Below, one piece after another: positions 35,537 through 46,414 of a stretch of DNA of 64,000 nt (position 1 is its first letter; each line of letters begins with the position of its first letter). The notes below the pieces were generated by a model, which had not been told where the DNA came from, did not search any database, and saw nothing but the letters and a program-made list of their open reading frames with translations. The stretch spans positions 1 to 64,000 of the forward strand of contig BAXG01000023.1 in the NCBI GenBank assembly GCA_001310455.1, read 5' to 3'. Both the position numbers and the translations under genes were made by a program. Source of the DNA: Photobacterium sp. JCM 19050. Lineage in GTDB: Bacteria; Pseudomonadota; Gammaproteobacteria; Enterobacterales; Vibrionaceae.

Positions 35537-36357
35537 CAGTTGAGGGAAGGAGACAACAACGGTGGCAGTTCAATATCAGCATTTTTCATTGTTTGCCGGA
35601 GTTGCTGGTCGTATTGAGAGAATATTACTGTTGAGGTTTGGTCCGACAGTCCCCACAGTGCTTCTACCGACATTGCCAGTTCCTCAGGATAGTTATGATA
35701 AATATCGCTGAGATGGCGGTACAGAAGCGGGCTCATGGCTGTCTGGGTGTGTCCGGGTAGCACCTCAGTTTTTGACAGCCTTTTCCTCAGAATCAGGGCT
35801 TGCAGTCGGAGAGACTGTATCCCCGTAACATCCCCTTTATCAATTTTCAAAACCGCCATCCTGAACCTTGTCAGGCTATCCATGCTATCGAGTGTCGACT
35901 GCCAGAATATTTGGTATTCATTGAAGGCATTATCGCTCCCTTTTCCTTCAAGCATCGAAAAGGTGCATTCATCAATCAGGTACAAAAGGTGGCGAATGAG
36001 TTTGCCATGCCGGAGGTATGCAGTAGTTGGGTTGCAGTCCAACCCAAGTTCCTGGAGTTCAATAACCCTTTGTGAAAGCACATTTATCAGAGTTTGCTGA
36101 CGAGAGTCGCAGACACGCCGCATTTTGACGATAACGGCAGAAATCGAGGCATCTATGTGGCTAAGCCGGGTATCGGGTGCATCCAAATTAAGCTTGCTGG
36201 GACGCCATAACTGTCGACGGATCCGGACCAACTGAATCAGTTGCCGCAATAAAACGATCACTTGAATGAGCGATGATTTCCGCGGTCTGAGCCCTCTGAG
36301 AATAGTGTACCCGGTAATAAGAACCATGGCTGCGCAAAATAAAACAAGGTTAGTCAT
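35536..36357 (-). CDS. Hypothetical membrane-anchored protein, 273 aa
   Basis: I do not recognise a named family. The start at 36357 has a near-perfect Shine-Dalgarno (AAGGAGG). Residues 4-20 form one membrane helix (LVLFCAAMVLITGYTIL), followed by basic residues, so the rest is probably cytoplasmic. The body appears all-helical, with repeated Arg/Leu-rich helices (LSQRVIELQELGLDC, GKLIRHLLYLIDECTF, LTRFRMAVLKIDKGDV). The pattern around RVIELQELG loosely recalls nitrate/nitrite-sensing helical domains, but this is only suggestive. It is convergent with the Aer-like chemoreceptor and upstream of the metG terminator region; no functional link is evident. Confidence 0.75.
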   Translation of the reverse strand: MTNLVLFCAAMVLITGYTILRGLRPRKSSLIQVIVLLRQLIQLVRIRRQLWRPSKLNLDAPDTRLSHIDASISAVIVKMRRVCDSRQQTLINVLSQRVIELQELGLDCNPTTAYLRHGKLIRHLLYLIDECTFSMLEGKGSDNAFNEYQIFWQSTLDSMDSLTRFRMAVLKIDKGDVTGIQSLRLQALILRKRLSKTEVLPGHTQTAMSPLLYRHLSDIYHNYPEELAMSVEALWGLSDQTSTVIFSQYDQQLRQTMKNADIELPPLLSPSLN

Positions 36358-36496
36358 AGTAGGCCTCCTTCCAGAGAGGCTATTGCACGTACCATGCCAG
36401 TATAATCTCAGCTAACGCACTGATAAATAGTATCTTATCGTGTATCCTCGCCCGGAATGAATGCACGCGTGAACCATTTTGGTGCAACGGTGACAC

Positions 36497-36521
36497 AAAA
36501 AAGGGGAGCCGAAGCTCCCCC
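36497..36521 (-). terminator. Rho-independent terminator of metG
   Basis: On the minus strand GGGGAGC (36520-36514) pairs with GCTCCCC (36509-36503) around a TTCG tetraloop, followed by six Ts. Confidence 0.9.
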
Positions 36522-36539
36522 AATCGAAATTGCAAGCAA

Positions 36540-38578
36540 TTACATCACGCGCATACCCGGCTGGGCACCTTCGTGTGGCTCCAGAAGCCACAGTTCACTT
36601 CCGCCAGGGCCAGCAGCGAGCACCATGCCTTCAGACATTCCGAACTTCATCTTGCGCGGTTTCAGGTTGGCAACCATGACGGTCAGCTTGCCTACCAGAT
36701 CTTCCGGCTTGTAAGCAGACTTGATGCCTGAGAATACCTGACGGGTTTCACCGCCGATATCCAGTTGCATCTTCAGCAGTTTGTCTGCTTTAGGCACTTC
36801 CTCACATGAAACGATGCGGGCGATGCGCAAATCAACTTTGGCAAAGTCGCCAAATTCGATTTCCGGCTCAATAGGCTCGTCGTTCAGCGGGCTGTTTGCA
36901 GGTTTTGCAGTCAACGCTTTCTCTGCTTCTGCATCCGCTTTTGAATCTTCGATCATCGCTTCGATGTTCTTAGGATCAATGCGGCTGAACAGTGCCTTGA
37001 ATGCAGCAATCTTATGGCCAACCAGAGGCTGTGCAATGCTTCCCAGGTCAGAGTCTCGTTGAGGAAACCTTCTGCACGTTCCGCCAGTTTTGGCATAACA
37101 GGCTTGAGGTAGGTCATCAGCACACGGAACAGGTTAATACCTACGGTGCAGATATCCTGCAGAGCTTTTTCCTGGCCTTCTTGTTTGGCAACAACCCACG
37201 GTGCTTTTTCATCAACGTACTGGTTGGCTTTGTCAGCCAGTGCGATGATTTCGCGAACAGCGCGGCTGTACTCTCGGTTTTCGTAGAAGTTACCGATGCG
37301 GTCAGCTGCTTCAGCAAATTCAGCGTACAGGGCTGGCTCTGCAAATTCCGCAGACAACTCACCGTCAAAACGCTTGGCAATAAAGCCGGCGTTACGGGAA
37401 GCCAGGTTTACAACCTTGTTAACAATATCAGCGTTAACGCGCTGTACGAAGTCTTCCAGGTTCAGGTCGAGGTCGTCGATGCGGTTGTTCAGTTTGGCCG
37501 TGTAGTAGTAGCGCAGGCACTCGGGGTCGAGGTGCTTGAGGTATGTTGCCGCTTTGATGAACGTACCTTTTGACTTCGACATCTTGGCACCGTTTACGGT
37601 GACATAGCCGTGTACGTTAACTTTGTTTGGCTTACGGAAGCCGGCACCTTCGAGCATGGCAGGCCAGAACAGGCTGTGGAAGTACACGATGTCTTTACCG
37701 ATGAAGTGGTAAAGCTCTGCGTCGCTGTCTGCTTTCCAGAATGCGTCGAAATCGATGTCGCCACGCTTTTCACACAGGTTCTTGAAAGAGCCCATGTAGC
37801 CGATCGGAGCATCAAGCCAGACGTAGAAGAATTTGCCCGGTTCACCCGGGATTTCGAAACCGAAATACGGTGCATCACGGGAAATATCCCACTGCTGCAG
37901 GCCGGATTCGAACCATTCGCCCATCTTGTTCGCCATTTCATCCTGAAGGGCACCGGACTTTGTCCAGGTCTTCAGCATGCTTTCAAACTGGGGCAGGTCG
38001 AAGAAGAAGTGTACGGAGTCTTTCATCACCGGAGTTGCACCGCTGACAGCAGACTTAGGATCAATCAGTTCAGTTGGGCTGTACGTTGCGCCACATACAT
38101 CGCAGTTGTCACCGTACTGGTCTTCTGCCTTACAGTTCGGGCATGTGCCCTTTACAAAACGGTCCGGCAGGAACATTTCTTTTTCAGGGTCAAACAGCTG
38201 GGAAATGGTACGGCTGGTAATGTAGCCGCTGTTTTTCAGCTGGTTGTAGATATAAGACGCCAGCTCACGGTTTTCATCACTGTGAGTGCTGTGGTAGTTG
38301 TCAAAGCTGATGTCGAAACCGGCAAAGTCTGCTTCGTGCTCTTTCTGCACGCCAGCGATCATCTGCTCTGGCTCCATACTCAGTTGCTGGGCTTTCAGCA
38401 TGATTGGGGTACCGTGGGCATCGTCTGCACAGATAAAGTGGATATTGTTGCCGCGCAGGCGCTGGTAACGCACCCATACATCCGCCTGAATATGCTCAAG
38501 CATGTGGCCAAGGTGGATTGAACCGTTGGCGTAAGGCAGTGCACAGGTCACCAGGATATTACGTTGGTTTGCAGCCAT
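36540..38578 (-). CDS. metG: Methionyl-tRNA synthetase
   Basis: MetG charges initiator and elongator tRNA-Met. The ATG at 38578 ([20 protein letters not shown]) is chosen over an upstream in-frame start because homologues begin here. The class I HIGH motif appears as HLGH, the zinc knuckle as CPNC...CDVC, and the KMSKS loop as AKMSKSKG. The C-terminal EMAP-like tRNA-binding dimerisation domain is at about residues 575-679 ([24 protein letters not shown]). One C is missing near 37027 (expected L-H-S-P-L-V-G-H-K), separating the C-terminal domain into another frame. Restored length is 680 codons. Confidence 0.95.
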
Positions 38579-38717
38579 AATTCTGATGATTCGCTCTTGA
38601 TGATGATGGAAAAAATCGTTCGCAAATCTTACCTGATACTGGGTCTGAAAGACAGGCAGCATCAGTGATTTGATGTTAGGATGACATTAAATACGGAAAC
38701 TTAGGGGCGTGTGAAGC

Positions 38718-39802
38718 ATGTTTTTTAGCCGTAACGACAATAATGACAACAATTCAGAAAATATCATCTCGTGGCTTAACCAATTCAGCCATCCGCAGTT
38801 GATCGAAAACTGGGCATCCCAGGAACATTTTGTCCTGGTAAAAAACGATGCTGTGACCGTGACCATTCCTTTCGCTGCCAAATCACTGATTGATGAGCTC
38901 AACGCCTGGTTGGAAGCCAATCCTTGCCCGGTTGAAGGTTTGCCCGTGTCCGTCACTCAGAAAGTTGCGACACTGAAAGCCGGTGACAAAGCACTTCTGA
39001 AAGGGGTCAAGAACGTTATCGTTGTCAGTTCGGCAAAGGGCGGTGTGGGTAAATCGACCACCGCGGTGAACCTTGCCCTTGCGTTATCTGCAAGCGGTGC
39101 CAAAACCGGTTTGCTGGATGCTGATATTTACGGCCCCTCGGTACCTCTGATGCTGGGAACAGAAGACCAGCAGCCTGTCTCGCTGGATGGCAAAACCATG
39201 CAGCCAATTGAAGCGCATGGACTATATACAAACTCCATCGGCTATCTGGTGCCCGCGGATAATGCGATGGCATGGCGTGGACCGATGCGTCCAAGGCGTT
39301 CAGTCAGCTTGTGAACGAAACCGCCTGGCCAGATCTTGATTACCTGGTTGTGGATATGCCGCCGGGTACCGGTGACATTCAGCTGAGCCTTGCACAGCAG
39401 TTTCCCGTGACCGCCGCTGTTATCGTGACAACGCCACAGGATTTGGCGCTGGCTGATGCGGTTAAGGGGGTCAGTATGTTTGATAAAGTCAATGTGCCTG
39501 TACTCGGTGTGATAGAGAACATGAGCTACCACATTTGCAGTAATTGTGGTCACCATGAAGCCATATTCGGTCAGGGTGGGGCAGCAAAAATGGCGAAGGA
39601 AAAGGGGATGGCGTTGCTGGCACAAATGCCCCTGCACATTTCAATTCGTGAAGACATTGATAATGGCGCCCCTACAGTGGCTGCACGCACTGACAGCGAG
39701 CACGCTGCGCTTTATCTGGAACTGGCGAGAAGTGTTGCCTGCCGTATGTACTGGCAAGGTGATCGCGCTCCTGAGCAGATATCAATTCAGACAATAGGTT
39801 AA
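38718..39802 (+). CDS. apbC: Iron-sulfur cluster carrier ATPase ApbC/Mrp
   Basis: ApbC (Mrp) is a ParA/MinD-type P-loop ATPase that carries Fe-S clusters to apoproteins. The deviant Walker A is SAKGGVGKSTTAVNLA, and the cluster-binding CxxC is in YHICSNCGHHE. The first 90 residues form a degenerate DUF59-like domain. One G is missing near 39287 (CCGATGCGTCC, expected G-P-M-A-S-K-A-F). Restored it has 362 codons. It is divergent from metG, the conserved arrangement, with 139 bases between. Confidence 0.93.
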
Positions 39803-39989
39803 TTCCGCATCAGTTGCGACACATGCTCCGCTAAAACCCGGTTTTTTACTGGCGTGTAGCGGGGCAACTTCCTATAATCGAGCGGTTTAGGTTGGACAAA
39901 GCTATTTATCCTTAACAAGGACCGCTTCCTTGTTTCCGTTTGCCCAACGATGTTTTTAATTTCGCGACGATCCCCAGGTGCGTTGAATT

Positions 39990-40635
39990 ATGTCTGATAA
40001 TCCACACCAATGTGTCATCATCGGTATCGCAGGAGCATCCGCTTCCGGTAAAAGCCTTATCGCAAACACTGTTTACCGTGAGCTAAAAGCCAAGGTCGGC
40101 GACGATCAAATCGGTGTTATCACCGAAGACAGCTACTACCGTGACCAGAGTCATCTGAGCATGGAAGAGCGTGTTAAAACCAACTACGACCACCCGAATG
40201 CCCTTGATCATGACCTGCTGTGCGATCATCTGGAACAATTGCTGGCAGGCCAGGCCGTAGACGTACCGGTTTATAGCTACACTGAACACACTCGCATGCA
40301 AGAGACCCAGTGTCTTGAGCCTAAAAAAAGTGATTATCCTTGAAGGTATCCTGCTGCTGACAGATCCGCGTCTGCGTGGCCTGATGCATGCTTCTGTGTT
40401 TATGGATACGCCACTGGACATCTGTCTCCTTCGCCGCGTTAAGCGTGACGTAGAAGAACGAGGCCGTACGATGGATTCTGTGTTGTCACAGTACCAGTCA
40501 ACAGTACGTCCTATGTTTATGCAGTTTATCGAACCGTCAAAACAGTACGCTGATATTATTGTGCCTCGTGGCGGTAAAAACCGTATTGCCATTGATGTTC
40601 TAAAAGCACATATATCCAAATTATTGCGTTCTTAA
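39990..40635 (+). CDS. udk: Uridine kinase
   Basis: Udk phosphorylates uridine and cytidine with GTP or ATP in pyrimidine salvage. The P-loop is [14 protein letters not shown], and the conserved [21 protein letters not shown] and [18 protein letters not shown] are present. The frame changes in a seven-A run at 40323-40329: the conserved E-P-K-K-V-I-I-L-E needs six As, so here one base is extra (or two are missing), opposite in sign to nearly all other lesions in the window. With six As the gene has 215 codons, as expected. It precedes dcd. Confidence 0.92.
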
Positions 40636-40725
40636 CGTATTGAATGGGCTGGCTTTGCTGGCCCGTTTTAGTTTTAAGACCCTAAATTTGCGCAAACACA
40701 GCAACGATGATTCTGGGAGAGAGTG

Positions 40726-41307
40726 ATGAGACTGTGTGATAAACACATCAAGGAATACCTGGATGCGGGTATCATCAGCATGGTACCTAGACCGAGTGAT
40801 GATGCTATTTCCGGTGTAACTGCCGACGTTTCCCTAGGTAACAAGTTCCGTGTCTTCAATGATCACGGTGCACCTTATATTGACCTGTCCGGCCCTAAGG
40901 AGCAGGTTTCCGCTCAGCTTGAAAGCGTAATGAGCGATGAAATTATTCTTGGTGAAGGTGATGCGTTTTACCTTCACCCGGGCCAACTGGCCCTGGCCAT
41001 TACTCATGAGTCGGTCACTCTGCCTGATGACATTGTTGGCTGGCTCGACGGACGTTCGTCGCTGGCACGTCTGGGCTTGATGGTCCACGTTACTGCACAC
41101 CGTATCGACCCGGGTTGGTCCGGACAGATTGTTCTGGAATTCTATAACAGTGGCCGTCTGCCACTGGCACTTCGCCCTGGTATGGCTATCGGTGCGCTGA
41201 GCTTTGAGAAAATCTCTGGCCCGGCTGAGAAGCCTTACAACAAACGCGACAACGCGAAATACAAGAATCAGCAGGGCGCGGTAGCAAGCCGTATCAACGA
41301 AGACTGA
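40726..41307 (+). CDS. dcd: dCTP deaminase
   Basis: Dcd deaminates dCTP to dUTP, the main source of dUMP for thymidylate in enterobacteria and vibrios. Intact, 193 aa, the E. coli length. The ATG at 40726 is preceded by GAGAG. Active-site sequence is visible in [37 protein letters not shown], with the catalytic Glu in VLEFYN. The C-terminal [15 protein letters not shown] is the lid. It lies between udk and asmA, the conserved order. Confidence 0.96.
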   Translation: MRLCDKHIKEYLDAGIISMVPRPSDDAISGVTADVSLGNKFRVFNDHGAPYIDLSGPKEQVSAQLESVMSDEIILGEGDAFYLHPGQLALAITHESVTLPDDIVGWLDGRSSLARLGLMVHVTAHRIDPGWSGQIVLEFYNSGRLPLALRPGMAIGALSFEKISGPAEKPYNKRDNAKYKNQQGAVASRINED

Positions 41308-41401
41308 TTGATGACCGAATCAACAGGCACCCCAGGGTGCCTGTTTGCTTTTGTATCCCGAAAATTCCTTGCACTTAAAAAATGCGCACAAGGAGACATC
41401 A

Positions 41402-43542
41402 ATGAAGAAACTCATCTATGCCCTCGTGGGGTTGTTGTTGCTGGTAGTGATTGCTATCGGTGTTTTGTTTTTGGTGGTAGATCCAAATCAATTTAAGCCA
41501 CTGATTACCGACCAGGTTAAGAAAGCTACTGGCCGGGAATTGGTGATTAATGGTGACATTGGCTGGACAGTCTGGCCAAGTATCGGGTTGTCGCTTGAGA
41601 ATGTGGCACTTAAAAACCCAGCAGGTTTTGCAGAGCCTGATTTGATGAAGTTTGAATCTGCCCAGGCGTCAGTTTCCGTCATGCCGCTTCTCGGCAAAGA
41701 GCTTGAAGTTGGCATGGTAAGCCTGGACGGTGCGCATGTGTTTATCCAGACAAAAGCAGACGGGGTGTCTAACCTTGACGGGCTAACTGGTGACAAGGCG
41801 GCGGAAGACAACGCATCGAAACCGGCAGCGACTGAAGAGCAAGCACCGCAGGATAAACCAGCGAAAGCCAGCAACTGGCGTATCGCCATCAAAGGTGTCG
41901 AACTTCTTGATGCCAGTGCCGTGGTGCGTAATGACAAGGCAGGATCCCTGCTGAAAGTGAACAAGGCGGATCTGACCATCGGTGAAATGGCGATCGGGCA
42001 ATGGGTACCGGTTAAATTTGCAATTGATGGTACCCAGAATCAAATGTCTTTCAGTGCCAGCGGTGAAACTGAGTTGAACCTGAACCAAGATGTCATGGCG
42101 AGTGCGCTGCGCGGTTTGTCCTGAATGCGTCGATGAAAGATGGCGAAACAGTGCTTGAATCCGCCGATTTGACCGCAGACAACCTGGCATTGGGTGATTG
42201 GAGCAACCTGACATTTTCCGCTAAAGGCGAGATCCCCGGGCTGGCGTTTGATGCATCCGGCAAGCTTCAGGCGAATCTGAACAAAGCTCAGACGCTGGCG
42301 GAAATTAAAGGGCTGGCCCTGAAAACCGATCTCAAAGGTCAGGGGCTTCCACGTCCGGAAATGACAGTCACATTTGATGGTGATGCAAGCTATAACCTCG
42401 AAAATGGCCTTGCAAAAATGTCTTCATTCGCGGCCTCAGTCGATGAACTGAAAGTGACTGGCAACGGCAGTTTCCAGGTGAAGGACGTGCCGGTTATCCG
42501 TTTTGCACTGAACAGCGACAATATTGATGTTGACGCGTTCCTCGGTACCGGTAAAGCTGAAGAAAAAGCAAAAGACAAGCCGGTGGGTGACGAGCCTTCA
42601 AAAGAAACCAGCGGCAGCACAGCAGCGAAGCCGCTGTCTGATGAAGAGCCGGATTTGTCAGCACTGAAAGGCCTGGATCTCGCGGGTACTGTGAAAGTCG
42701 GCAAATTCAAAGCAGCAAACGCCACCATGAGCAATGTTGATATTGACATCGCTATTAACCGTGGCGTGTTGTCACTGAAAAATTTCGGTGCAAACCTTTA
42801 TCAGGGAGCTATCAAGGCGAATGCCACTATTGATGCCCGGAAGCCGGTTGCAACGTATAAAGTATTCAGTAAGGTTACCGGCGTTCAGGTTCAGCCACTC
42901 CTGAAAGACGTTGCGGGTACGGATATGCTCGCGGGCAACGGAAATATCGGGATGGATGTTTCGGGTACCGGTCTTTCCCAGAAGGCGTTGCGCAGCGCAA
43001 TGGCAGGCAAGGCAGGCATCAAGTTTGCCGACGGTGCTGTTTATGGCGTTAACCTGCCAGAGATGATTCGGGAAGCCAAAGCAACCCTGAAAGGTAAACG
43101 TGCCGAGTATGTGGAAGAAGCCCGCAAAACGGACTTCAGTGAGCTGACCGCAACATTCAATATCGGCAAGGGTATCGCATCAACCAAGAACATGGAGCTG
43201 TTTGCCCCGGCACTGCGTGTGCATTCTGAAGGACAGACTAACCTGATGAACGAGACGTTGGATTTCGAGGTCGCAACTTCTGTGGTTGGTTCGAGCAAAG
43301 GCCAGGGTGGGCAGGATATTGACGAACTGAAAGACCTCACCATCCCGGTCAAAATCGGTGGTACCTGGCAAAAACCGACTTACAAGCTCGATGTAAAAGC
43401 ATTGCTGACCAGTAATAAAGTTCTCGAAGAGAAAGCCCGCAAGGAAGCTGAGCGTGGGTTGAAAAAATTGCTGGGAGACAAGGTTAAGGATGACAAGGTA
43501 AAAGAAGCGGCTGATCAGTTGCTCAAAGGATTATTTAACTGA
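41402..43542 (+). CDS. asmA: AsmA family protein
   Basis: AsmA-like proteins are inner-membrane-anchored periplasmic proteins thought to act in envelope lipid transport or outer-membrane assembly. The ATG at 41402 follows AAGGAG. Residues 3-27 are a single membrane anchor (LIYALVGLLLLVVIAIGVLFLVV), followed by a long beta-rich periplasmic domain with the AsmA N-terminal motif (TDQVKKATGRELVINGDIGWTVWPSIGLSLENVAL). Two Ala/Lys/Glu-rich stretches interrupt it. One G is missing near 42117 (expected R-G-L-V-L-N-A-S). Restored it has 714 codons, longer than E. coli AsmA because of those inserts. A terminator follows. Confidence 0.92.
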
Positions 43543-43566
43543 TTTTGGTTATCTTCTGAACATTGT

Positions 43567-43602
43567 AAAAGCCCGCGATGTGAGTCGCGGGCTTTTGTTT
43601 TT
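43567..43602 (+). terminator. Rho-independent terminator of asmA
   Basis: AAAAGCCCGCGA (43567-43578) pairs perfectly with TCGCGGGCTTTT (43585-43596), followed by GTTTTTC. It can also serve the convergent CBS gene. Confidence 0.92.
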
Positions 43603-43621
43603 CTGAGGCAGGAATGTGTTT

Positions 43622-44062
43622 TCAGCCGGCACGTTTTACGTTTTTCTGGTGCTTTAAGTGGTCGCCAAAGGCTTTGAGCAAATCGACTGCTGACAGCATA
43701 CCAACCAGCTCTTCATTTTTGTCCAAAACGGGCAATGCACCGACTTGGTTTTCTACGATAGCATCTACGGCTTTGCCCAGAGTTTGATAGGTATGGGCGA
43801 CGATGACATCTTTTACCATGACGTCGCCTACATTCAGGCTATCTGATACATCGTACTGGTGGGCGATATCCGGTGCTTCATCTGCCCAATTCGGTCGCCG
43901 AAGCTGACGATCACTGATAATTCCGACCAATACACCGTCTTCTGTGACAGGCAGGTGCCTGATCCCTTCATCTCGCATCAGGAAGTAAGCTTCCCGAACG
44001 CCTTTTTCCGGGCTGACAGAAATCACTTTACGTGTCATGTATTCAGATACTTTTGCAGGCAT
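43622..44062 (-). CDS. CBS-domain pair protein, 146 aa
   Basis: The protein consists of two CBS domains (about residues 7-60 and 77-135), which usually bind adenosine nucleotides and act as sensors. The first has VSEYMTRKVISVSPEKGVREAYFLM and GIISDRQLRR; the second has VGDVMVKDVIVAHTYQTLGKA and GMLSAVDLLKAF. No catalytic domain is attached. Intact from ATG 44062, with GGAG about eleven bases upstream. It is convergent with asmA and divergent from the dicarboxylate transporter. The target is unknown. Confidence 0.85.
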   Translation of the reverse strand: MPAKVSEYMTRKVISVSPEKGVREAYFLMRDEGIRHLPVTEDGVLVGIISDRQLRRPNWADEAPDIAHQYDVSDSLNVGDVMVKDVIVAHTYQTLGKAVDAIVENQVGALPVLDKNEELVGMLSAVDLLKAFGDHLKHQKNVKRAG

Positions 44063-44403
44063 AAATGCATTTTCTCCAACAGTAAACCTCCCTTAACCCT
44101 ACCTAATCACTGTCTATTTCTCTGGGAGCAAGAACACAGTTCCGCCCGGAACCCGATAAAGCGAGTTCAATGTTTTTAAGGTGGGAAATATGTGTTACCG
44201 CAATGTGGGAATTGCGTTTTGCTCGGGTTATTTGAAATCAGCAAAAGCGGGAGTGCGGTCACGTAACAAATATGTGCCAGATAACTGCTTACACCGAGTT
44301 GATTCCTATCAATATTTCCAGACAGTTTTGAGGGAATTATGCACACATACGTTGAAAAGGATCGACGGAATGAATTCACACAGTCTCAGAAGGATTTTCC
44401 TCC
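44063..44403. other. Divergent intergenic region, CBS gene / dicarboxylate transporter
   Basis: It contains the FNR box described separately and a fair -10-like hexamer (AATTAT, 44335-44340), spaced as expected for a class II FNR promoter. A 75-codon open frame from 44190 looks non-coding and runs into the transporter gene out of frame. Confidence 0.5.
44299..44312 (+). promoter_or_regulatory. FNR box upstream of the C4-dicarboxylate transporter
   Basis: TTGATtcctATCAA matches the FNR consensus TTGAT-N4-ATCAA at all ten defined positions. With the centre at -41.5 the predicted start of transcription is near 44347, and AATTAT (44335-44340) falls at -12 to -7. This fits anaerobic activation, as known for E. 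coli dcuB. Confidence 0.75.
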
Positions 44404-45725
44404 ATGTTGTATCTTGAGTTTTTGTTTTTGCTGCTCATGCTTTATGCAGCAGCCGGTTTGGTGGTATTGGCCTTGGGGTGGTTTCCGGCCTCGGTTTGGT
44501 CATAGAAGTTTTCATTTTCCGGATGCCTCCGACGTCCCCACCAATCACAGTGATGCTCATCATTATGGCAGTGGTAACCTGTGCTTCCGTACTCGAAGCC
44601 GCAGGCGGCCTAAAGTACATGCTTCAGGTTGCGGAAGGCATTTTGCGCCGTAATCCAAAGCGTGTAACTCTGCTTGGGCCGTTGGTGACTTATACCATGA
44701 CGCTGATGTTAGGTACCGGTCACGCAGTCTATTCCATCATGCCAATCATTGGTGATGTCGCACTGAAAAACGGTATCCGCCCGGAGCGTCCGATGGCATC
44801 AGCCTCAGTTGCTTCCCAGCTCGCCATTACCGGTAGCCCAATCTCTGCTGCGGTTGTTTACTACCTGGCTCAGCTATCTGATATCCAGACAGATATTCAC
44901 CTTCTTACCATTTTGATGGTAACCATCCCGTCAACTTTGCTCGGAACCATTCTGTTGTCTCTTTACAGCATGCGTCGCGGTAAAGACCTCAATGACGATC
45001 CTGAATACCAGCGCCGCCTGCAGGATCCAATGTGGAAAGACAAAATACTCAGCACCACTGCAACCTCACTGAATGAGAAATTGCCTTCTTCAGCACGTAA
45101 TGCCGTGGCGCTGTTCCTGCTCGCCATTGCAACTATTGTTGTTGTCGCGATGTGGCCTGAACTGCGTACCATTGACGGTGGCAAACCGATTTCAATGTCC
45201 GTCATTATCCAGATGATGATGCTGGCATTTGGCGGTATTATCCTGTTGGCCACCAAAACCCAGGTACAGAAAGTGCCGGAAGGGGTGGTGTTTAAATCCG
45301 GCATGGTTGCTGCAATTGCTATCTTTGGTATTGCCTGGATGAGTGACACTTACTTCCAGTATGCGATGCCATCGTTTAAATCCGGCATCACGGAGATGGT
45401 GCAGGAGTACCCTTGGACATTTGCACTGGCCTTGTTCACTGTATCTGTTGTGGTAAACAGCCAGGCAGCTACGGCGCGCATGATGCTGCCGGTTGGTATC
45501 GCTATGGGTCTCCCTCCTTATTTGCTGATTGCACTGATGCCAGCGACCTACGGCTACTTCTTCATTCCTAACTATCCGTCAGATATCGCCACTGTGAACT
45601 TTGACGTGACCGGTACGACCAAGATTGGCAAGTACTACTTCAACCACAGCTTTATGGTTCCCGGCCTGATTGGTGTGGTAAGTGCCTGTTGTATTGGTTA
45701 CCTGATTGCAACCGTTGTTGTGTAA
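44404..45725 (+). CDS. Anaerobic C4-dicarboxylate transporter, DcuA/DcuB family
   Basis: Exchanges fumarate, malate or aspartate for succinate during anaerobic growth. The ATG at 44404 (MLYLEFLFLLLMLYAAA) lies after AAGGA; one C is missing near 44454 (expected A-A-R-F-G-G-I-G-L-G), so the rest is in another frame beginning GGIGLGVVSGLGLVIEVFIFRMPP. About ten to twelve membrane helices follow, with typical motifs RRNPKRVTLLGP, GTGHAVYSIMPIIGDVALKN and NYPSDIATVNFDVTGTTKIGKY. Restored it has 441 codons. The upstream FNR box supports fumarate-respiration use. DcuB fits slightly better than DcuA from the regulation, but I leave the symbol open. Confidence 0.88.
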
Positions 45726-45740
45726 GTTTAAGGAACAAAA

Positions 45741-45766
45741 CAAAGGCAGCCAGTTGGCTGCCTTTG
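45741..45766. terminator. Bidirectional terminator between the dicarboxylate transporter and cobO
   Basis: CAAAGGCAGCCA (45741-45752) pairs with TGGCTGCCTTTG (45755-45766). It is flanked by A-rich and T-rich tails and placed between two convergent stop codons. Confidence 0.8.
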
Positions 45767-45781
45767 TCATTTTGGGTTCAA

Positions 45782-46372
45782 TTACCAGTCGACTCCCTTA
45801 CGGGCTTTCAGTCCTGATTCAAAAGCGTGTTTGACGTTACGGACTTCTGAAACGGTGTCTGCCATTTCTTCGAGTTCACGGTGTGCCGCACGCCCGGTAA
45901 TCACAACCGTCTGTTCACGTGGACGCTCCGAAATAGCGAGCTTGACCTCTGCCAGGTCGATATAGCCGTAGGTTACCATATAGGTGATTTCATCCAGCAG
46001 AACCACATCATAAGCCGGGTCAGCCAGCATGGCTTTGCAGGACTGCCAGGTTTCCTGAGCGACTTTGGTATCGGCTGTTTTATCCTGGGTGTCCCACGTA
46101 AAACCTGTCGCCATAACGTGAAAATCTACACCGTGTTGTTCCAGCAGGTTGCGCTCTCCGCAGTCCCATGTGCCTTTGATAAACTGACCGACACCGCATT
46201 TCTGGCCGTGTCCGGTAGCCCTTGCGATGATGCCAAAGCCCGCCGTAGATTTGCCTTTTCCGTTGCCGGTGATAACCAGAACCAGGCCTCGTTCTTCCTG
46301 GGCAGCCTCTACACGGGCGTCGACTTCTTCCTTAATTCTTTGCTGGCGGGCTTTGTAACGTTCTTCTGACAT
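45782..46372 (-). CDS. cobO: Cob(I)yrinic acid a,c-diamide adenosyltransferase
   Basis: CobO (BtuR/CobA type) attaches the adenosyl group to the corrinoid cobalt using ATP. Intact, 196 aa. The P-loop is VITGNGKGKSTAGFGI, and VVLLDEITYMVTYGYI and TGRAAHRELEEMADTVSEV are characteristic. It is the third gene of cobT-cobS-cobO, 42 bases after cobS. The symbol cobO is used to avoid confusion with the uroporphyrinogen methyltransferase; btuR would be equally valid. Confidence 0.94.
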   Translation of the reverse strand: MSEERYKARQQRIKEEVDARVEAAQEERGLVLVITGNGKGKSTAGFGIIARATGHGQKCGVGQFIKGTWDCGERNLLEQHGVDFHVMATGFTWDTQDKTADTKVAQETWQSCKAMLADPAYDVVLLDEITYMVTYGYIDLAEVKLAISERPREQTVVITGRAAHRELEEMADTVSEVRNVKHAFESGLKARKGVDW

Positions 46373-46414
46373 GACTGTTCCTTTTTTCTGTGGTGCTGAC
46401 TTCTGTTAGTCCAA

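Noticed and set aside
44190-44417. 75-codon open frame before the dicarboxylate transporter
   Set aside because: It covers the FNR box and promoter and enters the transporter gene out of frame; the composition (scattered Cys, Arg, His) is not protein-like.
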